From: DATJHM01 sp035493895 | Lineage (GTDB): Bacteria; Chloroflexota; Ktedonobacteria; Ktedonobacterales; Ktedonobacteraceae | Assembly: GCA_035493895.1 (NCBI GenBank) | Contig: DATJHM010000072.1 | Location: forward strand, 1-29,412 | Length of the DNA stretch: 29,412 nucleotides | Reading direction: 5' to 3' | Shown: positions 21,697-29,412 of the stretch, in pieces | Numbering within the stretch: position 1 is the stretch's first letter | Layout: every line of letters begins with the position of its first letter | Translations under genes and position numbers: made by a program | The notes under the pieces: model-generated | The model's input: only the letters and a program-made list of their open reading frames with translations | What the model was told of the DNA's origin: nothing | Databases searched by the model: none

Positions 21697-24579
21697 ATGT
21701 ACGATTTGAACACTTTTTATGGGCCTAACGCGGGTTATGTGTTGGAGCTGTATGAACGCTATCTACAAGATCCAACGTCTGTAGATGCTTCTACGCAAGC
21801 TCTCTTTTCTACCTGGCCCCCTGCTGAGGGTGCGCAAACCGCTGAACTGAAGCCGGTTCAGCCAGGCTCACCCGTTGTTTCTGCATCGACTCTTTCCGCT
21901 ACAACGGGTACCGTCGTCGGACCCAATGCGTTTTCTGAAGATGAAGTCGCTCTGATTATTAAAACTTCTGCGCTGACGCATGCTATACGTGAGCGCGGCC
22001 ATCTTGGCGCACATCTCGATCCTCTCGATAGCGAGCCGATCGGCGATCCCGCGCTTCTGCTGGAGAGCTATGGCCTGACTGATGAGGATCTCAGGCGTTT
22101 GCCTGCCACTATTGTTGGTGGCCATTCTGCTGAAGGCGCGGCCAATGCTCTGGAGGCGATTCGTGCGCTTCGCGTGATGTATTCCGGCACGATTAGCTAT
22201 GAGTTCGATCAGGTGAAAAGTCCTGAGGAGCGCGCATGGCTACGAGATGCCGTTGGCCTCCGCCTCTATCATCGCGAGCCAAATCCGCTGGAAGCGCGCA
22301 AGCTCTTACAACGTCTGATCCAGGTTGAGTCGTTTGAACGCTATCTTCAACAACTCTTTCCGGGCCAGCGGCGTTTTTCGATCGAGGGCCTTGATACGCT
22401 CGTGCCCATGCTCGATGAAATTATTAAGGGCGCGGTCGACTCTGAGAGCCGCGAGGTGATTATCGGGATGGCACACCGTGGTCGCCTCAATGTGCTGGCT
22501 CATGTGTTGGAGAAGCCGTACGCGGCGATCCTTGCCGAGTTTTCGCATGCGAAGCATGAGGCGGGTGTTCCTCTGACCGATACGTTTGGCTTCGGTTGGA
22601 CTGGCGATGTGAAATATCATCTGGGGGCTGAATATCTCTTTGGTGAGGATGCCTCCGTTGAATTGAAGATTGTCCTGGCTCCCAATCCCAGCCACCTGGA
22701 GTTTGTCAATCCTATTATTGAGGGGATGACCCGCGCTGCGCAGGAGGTCCGCTCCGTGCCCGGTGTCCCGTTACAGGATGTGGATAATACGCTACCTATT
22801 CTGATCCATGGCGATGCGGCGTTCTCGGGCGAAGGGGTGGTTGCGGAGACGCTGAATCTCTGGCATCTCCAGGGCTTCTGGGTCGGTGGAACTATTCATA
22901 TTATCGCCAATAATCAGCTTGGCTTTACGACTGATCCTTCCGATGGTCGTTCGACGCCGTTCGCCAGTGATCTTGCCAAGGGATTCAGTCTGCCCATTAT
23001 TCATGTGAATGCCGACGATCCCTACGCCTGTATGACGGCGGTGCGCATTGCCCACGCCTATCGCGATCGCTTCCACAAGGATATTCTGGTGGATCTGGTT
23101 GGCTATCGGCGCTGGGGCCACAATGAGGGCGACGAGCCCGCGTTTACGCAGCCTGCGATGTACGAGAAGATTCGCGTGCATCCCACTGTACGCGAACTCT
23201 ATGCCCGCCGCCTGGAGCAGCAGGGGGTGATGACGCATGAGGAGACGGAGACGCTTAGCAAAGAGGTGCTCACTGTCTTAGAACAGGCCAAGCGCGAGGC
23301 CGATGGCTATGGACCTGAACAGCAACCGGGCCATGGGCACGCTACCAATGGTCATACGCAAATGATGCTGACGCCTTCCATACCCTCTGCGGAACAGTTG
23401 CAACGCTGGAATAGCGAATTGCTCACCTGGCCGCAGGATTTTTCGCTCAATCCGAAATTGACACGTACGCTGCAAAGACGTGCGAGCGCGCTTGGGCCAG
23501 CTGGCGGGATCGATTGGGGACATGCGGAAGCGCTGGCCTTTGCATCTATCCTTGCCGATGGCACTCCCGTTCGTCTCACCGGTCAGGATAGCGAACGGGG
23601 CACGTTTAGCCATCGCCACGCGATCCTGCATGATCAGCGCGATGGGTTCTCGTATATTCCCTTACAACATCTCTCTGATGCGCGCGCTTCGTTCTCGGTG
23701 TATAACAGTCCTCTGAGTGAGACGGGCGTGCTCGGCTTTGAATACGGTTATAGTGTCCATGCTCCAGATACGCTGGTGCTCTGGGAGGCGCAGTTCGGTG
23801 ATTTTGCCAATGTTGCGCAGGTGATCATTGATCAGTTCTTAGCGTCGGGCATGGCAAAGTGGCGTCAGAATTGCTCTCTGGTGCTGCTCCTCCCGCATGG
23901 CTATGAGGGACAGGGACCCGATCATTCCAGTGCGCGCCTTGAACGCTATCTCCAGCTTGCCGCTGAGGGAAACTGGTGTGTGGCGAACTGCTCGACGGCT
24001 GCACAGTACTTTCGTCTTCTGCGCAGGCAAGCCGCGAATTTGCTGGAGATGCCACGTCCACTTATTATCATGACTCCTAAGAGCCTGTTGCGCCATCCTG
24101 CATCCGCTTCAAAATTGGAGGATCTCGTGGAGACGAGCTTCCAGACGGTGCTGGATGATAGCAGAGCACAGGTCAGGCCGGAGCAGGTCCGTCGGGTGCT
24201 GCTGTGTTCGGGCAAGATTGCGATTGATCTGCTCGCTCATGAGCGTCTGAAGCAGAACGATGAAATTGCGCTTGTGCGTGTTGAACAACTCTATCCCTTC
24301 CCGAAAGAGGAGATTCAACGCGTGCTGGCTCGTTATCCCAAGATGCGCGAACTCTTCTGGGTGCAGGAGGAACCGCGCAATATGGGGGCCTGGAATTATA
24401 TTGCGCCTCGCCTCTCGGAAGTCGTACAATCTCATATAAAGGTTGAAGTTGTTTCTCGTCCCGATCGTTCGAGTCCCGCCGCTGGTTTCTGGGATTTGTA
24501 CGAAGCCGAGCAAGAGCAAATTATTGCGCAGGCCTCCGGCTTGCCGCTAGGACAACCTGGAGGAAGAAATGTCCGTTGA
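21697..24579 (+). CDS. sucA: 2-oxoglutarate dehydrogenase E1 component
   Basis: 960 residues; thiamine-diphosphate-dependent decarboxylase of the TCA cycle that passes succinyl groups to the E2 lipoyl arm. The N-terminal E2-binding stretch (LNTFYGPNAGYVLELYERYLQDP), GMAHRGRLNVL (257-267), ThDP/Mg motif GDAAFSGEGV (372-381) with NNQLGFTT (405-412), and RRWGHNEGDEPAF (471-483) are all present. Length is close to usual for the single-chain type. Neighbouring ATGs run into stops, so 21697 is used, with AAGGA eleven bases upstream. It overlaps sucB by 11 bases, indicating coupled translation. No dihydrolipoamide dehydrogenase (E3) gene is in view. Confidence 0.96.
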   Translation: MYDLNTFYGPNAGYVLELYERYLQDPTSVDASTQALFSTWPPAEGAQTAELKPVQPGSPVVSASTLSATTGTVVGPNAFSEDEVALIIKTSALTHAIRERGHLGAHLDPLDSEPIGDPALLLESYGLTDEDLRRLPATIVGGHSAEGAANALEAIRALRVMYSGTISYEFDQVKSPEERAWLRDAVGLRLYHREPNPLEARKLLQRLIQVESFERYLQQLFPGQRRFSIEGLDTLVPMLDEIIKGAVDSESREVIIGMAHRGRLNVLAHVLEKPYAAILAEFSHAKHEAGVPLTDTFGFGWTGDVKYHLGAEYLFGEDASVELKIVLAPNPSHLEFVNPIIEGMTRAAQEVRSVPGVPLQDVDNTLPILIHGDAAFSGEGVVAETLNLWHLQGFWVGGTIHIIANNQLGFTTDPSDGRSTPFASDLAKGFSLPIIHVNADDPYACMTAVRIAHAYRDRFHKDILVDLVGYRRWGHNEGDEPAFTQPAMYEKIRVHPTVRELYARRLEQQGVMTHEETETLSKEVLTVLEQAKREADGYGPEQQPGHGHATNGHTQMMLTPSIPSAEQLQRWNSELLTWPQDFSLNPKLTRTLQRRASALGPAGGIDWGHAEALAFASILADGTPVRLTGQDSERGTFSHRHAILHDQRDGFSYIPLQHLSDARASFSVYNSPLSETGVLGFEYGYSVHAPDTLVLWEAQFGDFANVAQVIIDQFLASGMAKWRQNCSLVLLLPHGYEGQGPDHSSARLERYLQLAAEGNWCVANCSTAAQYFRLLRRQAANLLEMPRPLIIMTPKSLLRHPASASKLEDLVETSFQTVLDDSRAQVRPEQVRRVLLCSGKIAIDLLAHERLKQNDEIALVRVEQLYPFPKEEIQRVLARYPKMRELFWVQEEPRNMGAWNYIAPRLSEVVQSHIKVEVVSRPDRSSPAAGFWDLYEAEQEQIIAQASGLPLGQPGGRNVR

Positions 24580-25870
24580 AATTCGCGTTCCCTCTCTGGG
24601 AGAGTCAATCGTTGAAGCTACTATTGCCACCTGGCTGAAACACGAGGGTGATGCAGTTCGTAGCGGCGAGGCTCTTGTGGAGCTGGAGACGGATAAAGTC
24701 AATGTGGAAGTTAATGCTGAACAAGATGGTGTGCTTCAGCAAATTATAAAAAAGGCTGGCGATGAAGTTGCGGTCGGCGAAGTTGTGGGTCTGATCGGAG
24801 AGGGTGCTTTATCTCAGGCGGCACCCGCTGCACCTGTTGCCGCAACCTCTCTCTCTCCGCAAAATGGTCAGACAAGTACCAAAGTCGATACCGCGGCATT
24901 GTCGCATACTGATGCGCAGCGCCCACCTTCTCCTCTCGCACGGCGTATTGCTGCGGAATATAATGTAGATCTCTCGCAAGTGCGTGGTAGTAGCCCGCAT
25001 GGCCGAGTGACCAAAGAGGATGTGATTAGTTATATGGAGCAGACCAGAGTTCCTTCGCAAACGTTGCCCACCGTTTCACCTGCGCCGTCGGCACCGCCTG
25101 TTCCTACGATCCCACCTGCGCCACCGCGCGCAGCCGCTCCTTCTCCTACGCCATCTTCCACTGCGAATGGGCGTCCAGAGGAGCGCGTGCGTATGTCTCG
25201 TCGCCGTCAGACGATTGCGCAGCGTCTGGTCGAGGCCCAGCATACGGCGGCCATGCTGACGACTTTCAATGAAGTCGATATGAGCGCAATCATCGATATT
25301 CGTACGCGGCGCAAGGATGCCTTTAAAGAGCGGCATGAAGTATCGCTTGGTTTTATGTCTTTCTTCACTAAAGCGGTGGTGGGAGCCCTGAAAGTGTTTC
25401 CTCGCCTGAATGCCGAAATTCAGGGGAACGATATGCTGCTCAAGCAGTACTACGATATTGGTATTGCGGTCGGTGCGGAAGAAGGGCTGGTGGTTCCTGT
25501 GGTACGTGACGCTGATCGCAAGGGCTTTGCGCAGATCGAGCGCGAGATTGCGGACTATGCTAAACGTGCCCGGGCCAACACGCTGGGGCTGGCGGACCTT
25601 CAGGGGGGCACGTTCACGATTACCAATGGCGGCATTTTCGGCTCTCTGCTCTCGACCCCGATCCTCAATGGTCCGCAGGTCGGTATCCTGGGGATGCATA
25701 AGATTGAGCAGCGTCCCATTGCCTTGAATGGTCAGGTTGTGATTCGGCCTATGATGTATCTGGCTCTTTCCTATGATCATCGCATCGTCGATGGTAGTGA
25801 GGCCGTACGCTTTCTGGTCAGAGTAAAAGAATTGCTGGAGGATCCCGAGTCGCTATTGATCGAAGGATAG
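24569..25870 (+). CDS. sucB: Dihydrolipoamide succinyltransferase (E2)
   Basis: 433 residues. Lipoyl domain 1-78 with attachment lysine K43 (ETDKVNVEV), peripheral subunit-binding domain about 120-157 (PSPLARRIAAEYNVDLSQVRGSSPHGRVTKEDV), a Pro/Ala-rich flexible linker (about 160-205) and the acyltransferase domain 206-433 with SYDHRIVDG, giving catalytic H404 and D408. It forms the core of the E1-E2-E3 complex. GGAGGAAG just before the ATG lies within the end of sucA. Assignment to the oxoglutarate rather than a branched-chain complex rests on sucA next to it. The stop is followed immediately by hairpin repeats. Confidence 0.95.
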   Translation: MSVEIRVPSLGESIVEATIATWLKHEGDAVRSGEALVELETDKVNVEVNAEQDGVLQQIIKKAGDEVAVGEVVGLIGEGALSQAAPAAPVAATSLSPQNGQTSTKVDTAALSHTDAQRPPSPLARRIAAEYNVDLSQVRGSSPHGRVTKEDVISYMEQTRVPSQTLPTVSPAPSAPPVPTIPPAPPRAAAPSPTPSSTANGRPEERVRMSRRRQTIAQRLVEAQHTAAMLTTFNEVDMSAIIDIRTRRKDAFKERHEVSLGFMSFFTKAVVGALKVFPRLNAEIQGNDMLLKQYYDIGIAVGAEEGLVVPVVRDADRKGFAQIEREIADYAKRARANTLGLADLQGGTFTITNGGIFGSLLSTPILNGPQVGILGMHKIEQRPIALNGQVVIRPMMYLALSYDHRIVDGSEAVRFLVRVKELLEDPESLLIEG

Positions 25871-25871
25871 G

Positions 25872-25953
25872 CTCCGCCCATAACGAAATCGTAGGGGCGG
25901 GGTTTATCTCCGCCCATAACGAAATCGTAGGGGCGGGGTTTATCTCCGCCCAT
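25872..25953 (+). repeat. Tandem hairpin repeats after sucB, 36-bp period
   Basis: A truncated copy (25872-25890), a full 36-base unit (25891-25926) and a third partial copy (25927-25953). Each full unit has GTAGGGGCGGGG, TTTAT, then CTCCGCCCAT, forming a GGCGGGG/CTCCGCC hairpin. There are no unique spacers, so this is not CRISPR. Confidence 0.8.
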
Positions 25954-26200
25954 CTCGACATCCAAAGTTGTAACCTGTATAATCAAGTCATTGGGTGAAG
26001 GGGCGGAGACATCTCTGCCCGCTTGCATTTTATCTTTCATGGGGGCCTGCGTTTATCCTAGCAGGTTAGAAGTGCCATGAGTATCTAGGACGGAATTCTT
26101 CTTGGTCAACATGCTCCTTGTACGTAATCGGCAATTCCGCTTTGGGCGGGAGCATTTGTCATGAGGTCAAACGGCAGGGACAGAGGGAGTTGCCACGGTC
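25954..26200. other. Gap before the kinase gene
   Basis: Contains a diverged hairpin of the same family (25997-26022) and a CCTGC/GCAGG inverted pair near 26047-26067. No coding frame or clear promoter is seen. Confidence 0.45.
25997..26022 (+). repeat. Diverged copy of the hairpin repeat
   Basis: GAAGGGGCGGAG, ACAT, CTCTGCCC has the same length and pairing as the copies at 25891-25953, with changed stem bases (GAG/CTC) and a G-T pair in the middle. Confidence 0.55.
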
Positions 26201-27649
26201 ATGGGTAACAGTGATGATATGAGTGTGCTTGTGGGCAGGACGCTAGGCCAGTTTCGCATCGTTGAGCGTATCGGAGCTGGTGGTATGGCGACTGTCTTTA
26301 AGGCATATCAACCTACTCTTGATCGCTATGTTGCGATGAAGGTTTTACCTGCATTTCACGCGCGTGATCCCATTTTTGTCAAACGCTTTGTTCAGGAAGC
26401 ACGTGCGGTTGCGAGATTAGCCCATCCTAATATTGTGCAGATCCATGATTTCGGTGAGCAGGATAGTATTACGTTTATTGTTATGGAATATGTCGATGGT
26501 GGTACGCTGAAAGATCGTCTGAAAAAGCCTCTTCCCCCGGCTGAGGCGATTGATTTCATCATTCAGGCTGCTGAGGGGCTGGATTGCGCGCATCGCAATG
26601 GGATTATTCACCGCGATGTGAAGCCTGCAAATATGTTGCTTCGCAAAGATGGCCATCTTTTACTCTCTGACTTTGGTATCGCGAAGATCCTTGAAGGCAC
26701 GACTAATCTTACCCGCGTTGGCACCGGCATCGGCACTCCTCAGTATATGTCTCCTGAACAAGGAACCGGCCAGGCAGTTGATCGACGTAGTGATTTTTAT
26801 TCTCTGGGCATTGTGCTTTTCCATTGCTTGACCGGGCGGGTGCCGTTTACGGCTGATAATCCGCTGACGATCACGGTCAAGCACTTAAATGATCCACTTC
26901 CTGTTGATCGTCTGGTGGCGGAGAATGTGCCACAGCCGATTATCCAGGTTGTGCAGAAGATGACGGCCAAGCTTCCCCACGAACGCTATCAGGCTGCTGA
27001 TGCCCTGATTAATGCCTTAACAAGTTCGCTTGCGGCATCCGATCTGGCCATGATCCGCTGGCGTGGGGGGATTCCGCCTTATGTGAGCATTGCGGGCGGT
27101 TCAGGCGCGTTGCCTCCGGTGTACGGGGCTGGCGCGATGAGTGGTCCACTGCAAAGCAATCCGAGCATTCCAGTGCAATCTGTTTCACAGCCTTCGGTTC
27201 CGGTTCCGCAGCCCGCTGTGACCCTGACCTGTTTCCGCTGTGGTGCGCCAAATTCCAGCTCTGTGCGCTTTTGTACCAGTTGTGGCGATGATCTTTCGAA
27301 TAAGCGTGCTAGCAACGATCGCTTCCTTGGCCCAAATGGCCGACCGATTCTCTCGCGTCTCTCCATTCAGAATGGTCCGATGGCGGGTCGCTCCTATCGG
27401 TTCCATCAGGATGTTACGACGATTGGCCGGACCAATGGCAACGATCTGGTGATCTCCGGACGTACGGTGTCGCGTCGGCATGCGCGCCTCTGGTTTGCGG
27501 AAGGGCGCTGGTTTCTCGAGGATTTGCAGAGTGCGAATGGCACACTGGTCAATAATACACGCATTTATCAGCCTGTCGTGTTGAATGATGGTGATGTCAT
27601 CAACTTTGGCGATGAAGTCGTGATATTTAATATAACATATGGTCCATAG
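26201..27649 (+). CDS. Ser/Thr protein kinase with zinc ribbon and FHA domain
   Basis: 482 residues. Kinase domain 18-275: glycine loop IGAGGMATVF (24-33), K47 in VAMK, HRDVKPANM (137-145), DFG (157-159), GTPQYMSPEQ (178-187). A Pro/Ser-rich linker leads to a zinc ribbon (C344, C347, C358, C361; CFRCGAP...FCTSCG) and an FHA domain (about 385-480) with TIGRTNGNDLVI, SRRHARL and NGTLVN. No membrane helix, so a cytoplasmic kinase, unlike PASTA-type PknB. The FHA domain would bind phosphothreonine on partners or on the kinase itself. GAGGGAG lies upstream of the ATG. A GarA-like link to sucA is worth testing because FHA proteins regulate SucA in actinobacteria. Confidence 0.95.
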   Translation: MGNSDDMSVLVGRTLGQFRIVERIGAGGMATVFKAYQPTLDRYVAMKVLPAFHARDPIFVKRFVQEARAVARLAHPNIVQIHDFGEQDSITFIVMEYVDGGTLKDRLKKPLPPAEAIDFIIQAAEGLDCAHRNGIIHRDVKPANMLLRKDGHLLLSDFGIAKILEGTTNLTRVGTGIGTPQYMSPEQGTGQAVDRRSDFYSLGIVLFHCLTGRVPFTADNPLTITVKHLNDPLPVDRLVAENVPQPIIQVVQKMTAKLPHERYQAADALINALTSSLAASDLAMIRWRGGIPPYVSIAGGSGALPPVYGAGAMSGPLQSNPSIPVQSVSQPSVPVPQPAVTLTCFRCGAPNSSSVRFCTSCGDDLSNKRASNDRFLGPNGRPILSRLSIQNGPMAGRSYRFHQDVTTIGRTNGNDLVISGRTVSRRHARLWFAEGRWFLEDLQSANGTLVNNTRIYQPVVLNDGDVINFGDEVVIFNITYGP

Positions 27650-27754
27650 AGATAGAACTACCTCGTGTACAATGTTTTAAACGCTGACAATTGTCGCTTA
27701 CTCTGTTTGGGCTAGCGAGTATCAGCATTTTGAGAGCCGAGGAAGGAACAGGCG

Positions 27755-28294
27755 ATGAGTTCAATTAATCCACTGGTGCAGGCCGCGCAGCAAGTACTGC
27801 TTGGCGGCGCTGTGAAGCAAAATCATGCCCTGGAGCATGCGACGATCGTTTTGCTTTCAAAGAAATATCCCGATGTACGCCTGTCGGGTATCTCTTTTGC
27901 CGCAGGTTTTTTTGTTTTTGGTGAGTTACCCACGGAGGCTATTCTGCCGACCGCTGAAGAGGCGCTGAAGCTGCTGCGTTCTACACAACCCGAACTGGCA
28001 GTACATGAGCGCTGTGGCACGAATCTGGCTGTGGCCGGGATGCTTACGGGACTTTCGGCTATGCTCGTGTCGAAGATGCGCCGTCCATATAGTACGGCGA
28101 ACAATGTGATTCTGGCGTCAACTGCGGCTTTAGTATTGGCTCGCCCGCTGGGCCTGACGGTGCAGCGCTATATTACAACGCAGACGCCGAATACGTCGAT
28201 GCGGATTCTTGGCGTGAAGCCCATGCAGGTGCTCGGGGCTCCCGCTCATTTTGTGAGCACGGATAATCCTGAAGCCTCCGGTCTGTTCTCGTAA
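27755..28294 (+). CDS. Small membrane protein, DUF6391-like
   Basis: 179 residues. The N-terminal segment NHALEHATIVLLSKKY (23-38) resembles the NALEHATI motif of the DUF6391 family found in cyanobacteria and Chloroflexota; two hydrophobic stretches lie at about 90-107 and 117-133. GAAGGAACAGGCG precedes the ATG. A GACAATTGTC palindrome at 27686-27695 lies in the 105-base gap upstream. Function unknown; the family name is recalled, not searched. Confidence 0.7.
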   Translation: MSSINPLVQAAQQVLLGGAVKQNHALEHATIVLLSKKYPDVRLSGISFAAGFFVFGELPTEAILPTAEEALKLLRSTQPELAVHERCGTNLAVAGMLTGLSAMLVSKMRRPYSTANNVILASTAALVLARPLGLTVQRYITTQTPNTSMRILGVKPMQVLGAPAHFVSTDNPEASGLFS

Positions 28295-28328
28295 GACCAT
28301 TCGGAGGTAAGGAAAGTAGAGGTGTTTT

Positions 28329-29213
28329 ATGGCCGTCGATCGTAATCAGTTCCTGGTAGAAACTTCCTGGTTAGCGGAACATCTATATGACCCTCAGGTG
28401 CGCGTCGTCGATATGCGTGGCTATGTGCGCCTGACGAATCGCCCTGGTGTCGAGGGGCATCATGATGCTCAGTATGTGGGCGCACGCGAGGAGTATGAGA
28501 AAGAGCATATTCCCGAGGCGCTGTATGTCGACTGGAGCAGTGATATCGTTGATCCAGCCGATGACGTGGAGGCGCAGATTGCTCCTCCGGCGCGCTTTGC
28601 GCAGATGATGGAGCAGCTCGGCATCGGCGATCAGCATCTGGTTGTTGCGTATGATGCTCATCCAGCATCACAGTTTGCTACGCGTTTCTGGTGGGCACTG
28701 AACTACTACGGCCATAAGCAGGTGGTGGTGCTAAATGGCGGTTACCTCAAATGGAAGCGCGAGGGACGCCCCTTGACGGATGCGGTCCCCACGTATGCGC
28801 CCGCCGTTTTTACGCCGCGTCCTCAGCCTGAAATGCGGGCCACTGCTGCCGAAGTGCTATCTCTTCTGAAGCAACCAGGGGTAAATCTCGTAGATGCACG
28901 CGATCAGGGCCAGTATAGCGGCACTGTGGTGCGCGGCGAGGGCCGCCGTGGACATATCCCCGGCGCGATCAATGTTCCCCGTGAGGATTTGATTGCTTCG
29001 GACGGCACGTTCCGCAGCAATGAAGAGATACAGCGTATCTTCGCGCAGGCTGGCGTCTCGCCTGAACAGCATGTCGTTGCCTATTGCAATGGTGGCGTAG
29101 CGGCAACCTCGATCCTTTTTAGTCTGGCTCTACTCGGTTACCCGCACCTGACAAACTACGACGGTTCCTGGAACGAATGGGGAGAGCGTCAGGATCTCCC
29201 CGTCGAGCTTTAA
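28329..29213 (+). CDS. Two-domain sulfurtransferase (rhodanese)
   Basis: 294 residues, two rhodanese domains. The first (about 10-150) has VVDMRGYVRL, EEYEKEHIPEALYVDW and a catalytic-loop position without cysteine (VAYDAHPAS), as expected for the inactive domain. The second (165-294) has LVDARDQGQYSGT, GHIPGAINVPRED and the active loop AYCNGGVAAT with C253. It transfers sulfane sulfur from thiosulfate or 3-mercaptopyruvate to an acceptor; the CNGGVA loop resembles neither textbook type exactly, so the donor is open. GAGG lies 8 bases before the ATG. It follows the DUF6391-like gene by 34 bases, so the two may share a transcript. Confidence 0.93.
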   Translation: MAVDRNQFLVETSWLAEHLYDPQVRVVDMRGYVRLTNRPGVEGHHDAQYVGAREEYEKEHIPEALYVDWSSDIVDPADDVEAQIAPPARFAQMMEQLGIGDQHLVVAYDAHPASQFATRFWWALNYYGHKQVVVLNGGYLKWKREGRPLTDAVPTYAPAVFTPRPQPEMRATAAEVLSLLKQPGVNLVDARDQGQYSGTVVRGEGRRGHIPGAINVPREDLIASDGTFRSNEEIQRIFAQAGVSPEQHVVAYCNGGVAATSILFSLALLGYPHLTNYDGSWNEWGERQDLPVEL

Positions 29214-29238
29214 TCTCTTGTGAGCCTGGGTGCATACT

Positions 29239-29265
29239 GTAGAGGCGGGGTTTATCTCCGCCCAT
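29239..29265 (+). repeat. Single copy of the GTAG hairpin repeat
   Basis: GTAGAGGCGGGG, TTTAT, CTCCGCCCAT: identical to the copies after sucB except A for G at the fifth base, and flanked on the left by CTGTAGAGG as in the copy near 1 kb. It lies 25 bases after the sulfurtransferase stop. Confidence 0.8.
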
Positions 29266-29275
29266 CATAACAATA

Positions 29276-29341
29276 GATTATAGAGAGAAAGAAGAGCGGG
29301 GCATCCTCGCAGATGCCCCGCTCTTCTTTCTCTCTATAATC
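29276..29341. terminator. Perfect 30-bp inverted repeat, probable bidirectional terminator
   Basis: Bases 29276-29305 and 29312-29341 are exact reverse complements around a six-base CTCGCA loop. The stem has a GC core (GAGCGGGGCATC) and AT-rich, purine-only arms. A stem this long and perfect exceeds a normal terminator; it may also be a small mobile palindromic element. It lies between the sulfurtransferase and a possible convergent gene. Confidence 0.75.
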
Positions 29342-29378
29342 GTAGCAATGCGCTCAGACGCATTCGCGCAGATTTGCA

Positions 29379-29411
29379 TTATTGCTGTTGCTGCGTAATT
29401 TGATAAGTGCA
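29379..29411 (-). CDS. Possible 3' end of a leftward gene (partial)
   Basis: On the minus strand from the window edge a frame reads CTYQITQQQQ and then TAA at 29381-29379. A Gln-rich end followed by the strong hairpin at 29276-29341 fits the tail of a convergent gene, but only ten codons are visible, so this is a guess. Confidence 0.2.
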   Translation of the reverse strand, partial: CTYQITQQQQ

Positions 29412-29412
29412 A

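Noticed and set aside
25872..25962. 36-bp direct repeats resembling a CRISPR array
   Set aside because: Units are directly adjacent with no unique spacers, number only two to three, and single copies occur elsewhere; no cas genes are present.

Overview
The window (29.4 kb, moderate GC) looks like chromosome from a soil-type Chloroflexota bacterium, most likely class Ktedonobacteria. This is an inference from gene style: a soluble Ser/Thr kinase carrying a zinc ribbon and an FHA domain, a zinc-ribbon/acidic-repeat/Pro-Thr surface protein, a TIR-membrane-WD40 protein, several LLM-class flavin/F420 oxidoreductases, and Gram-positive-type regulation (a full T-box leader and strong AGGAGG ribosome sites). 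I see no rRNA, tRNA, IS element, phage gene or CRISPR array. I find 19 well supported protein genes and a possible 3' end of another at the right edge.

Left part (1-5.8 kb): a SAM methyltransferase, then two LLM-family oxidoreductases flanking a Gfo/Idh/MocA sugar-type dehydrogenase, then a TIR-domain protein with a central membrane segment and a seven-bladed WD40 propeller. Convergent genes are separated by strong hairpins at 1019-1047 and 4037-4082. Next (6-14 kb) are envelope and signalling genes: a 900-residue membrane protein with an N-terminal zinc ribbon, long acidic repeats, BACON-like domains and a Pro-Thr tail; a secreted sialidase-like beta-propeller protein preceded by a perfect 42-bp palindrome; an OmpR-type response regulator with a histidine kinase whose ATP-site residues are unusual; and a small DUF4870-type membrane protein.

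Middle (14.3-21.5 kb): a HisI/HisE-like fusion whose metal-binding residues are altered in both domains, followed closely by a HAD hydrolase; a small SHOCT membrane protein; then a leftward operon made of T-box leader, alanyl-tRNA editing protein (AlaX) and isoleucyl-tRNA synthetase. The T-box specifier reads AUC (Ile), which fits ileS. The synthetase has its class I signature as GVHH instead of HxGH, the swapped form linked to extreme mupirocin resistance.

Right part (21.7-29.4 kb), all rightward: sucA and sucB overlapping by 11 bases (2-oxoglutarate dehydrogenase E1 and E2), a Ser/Thr kinase with zinc ribbon and FHA domain, a DUF6391-like membrane protein and a two-domain sulfurtransferase. 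Gaps here hold a hairpin repeat family (GTAG[A/G]GGCG-N11-CGCCC) that recurs near 1 kb, 25.9 kb and 29.2 kb, and a 30-bp perfect inverted repeat near the right end.

The most interesting points are the Ile T-box controlling an AlaX-IleRS pair with a GXHH synthetase, the HisIE-like protein with rewritten metal sites, the 42-bp palindrome, the TIR-TM-WD40 protein and the covarying hairpin repeats.
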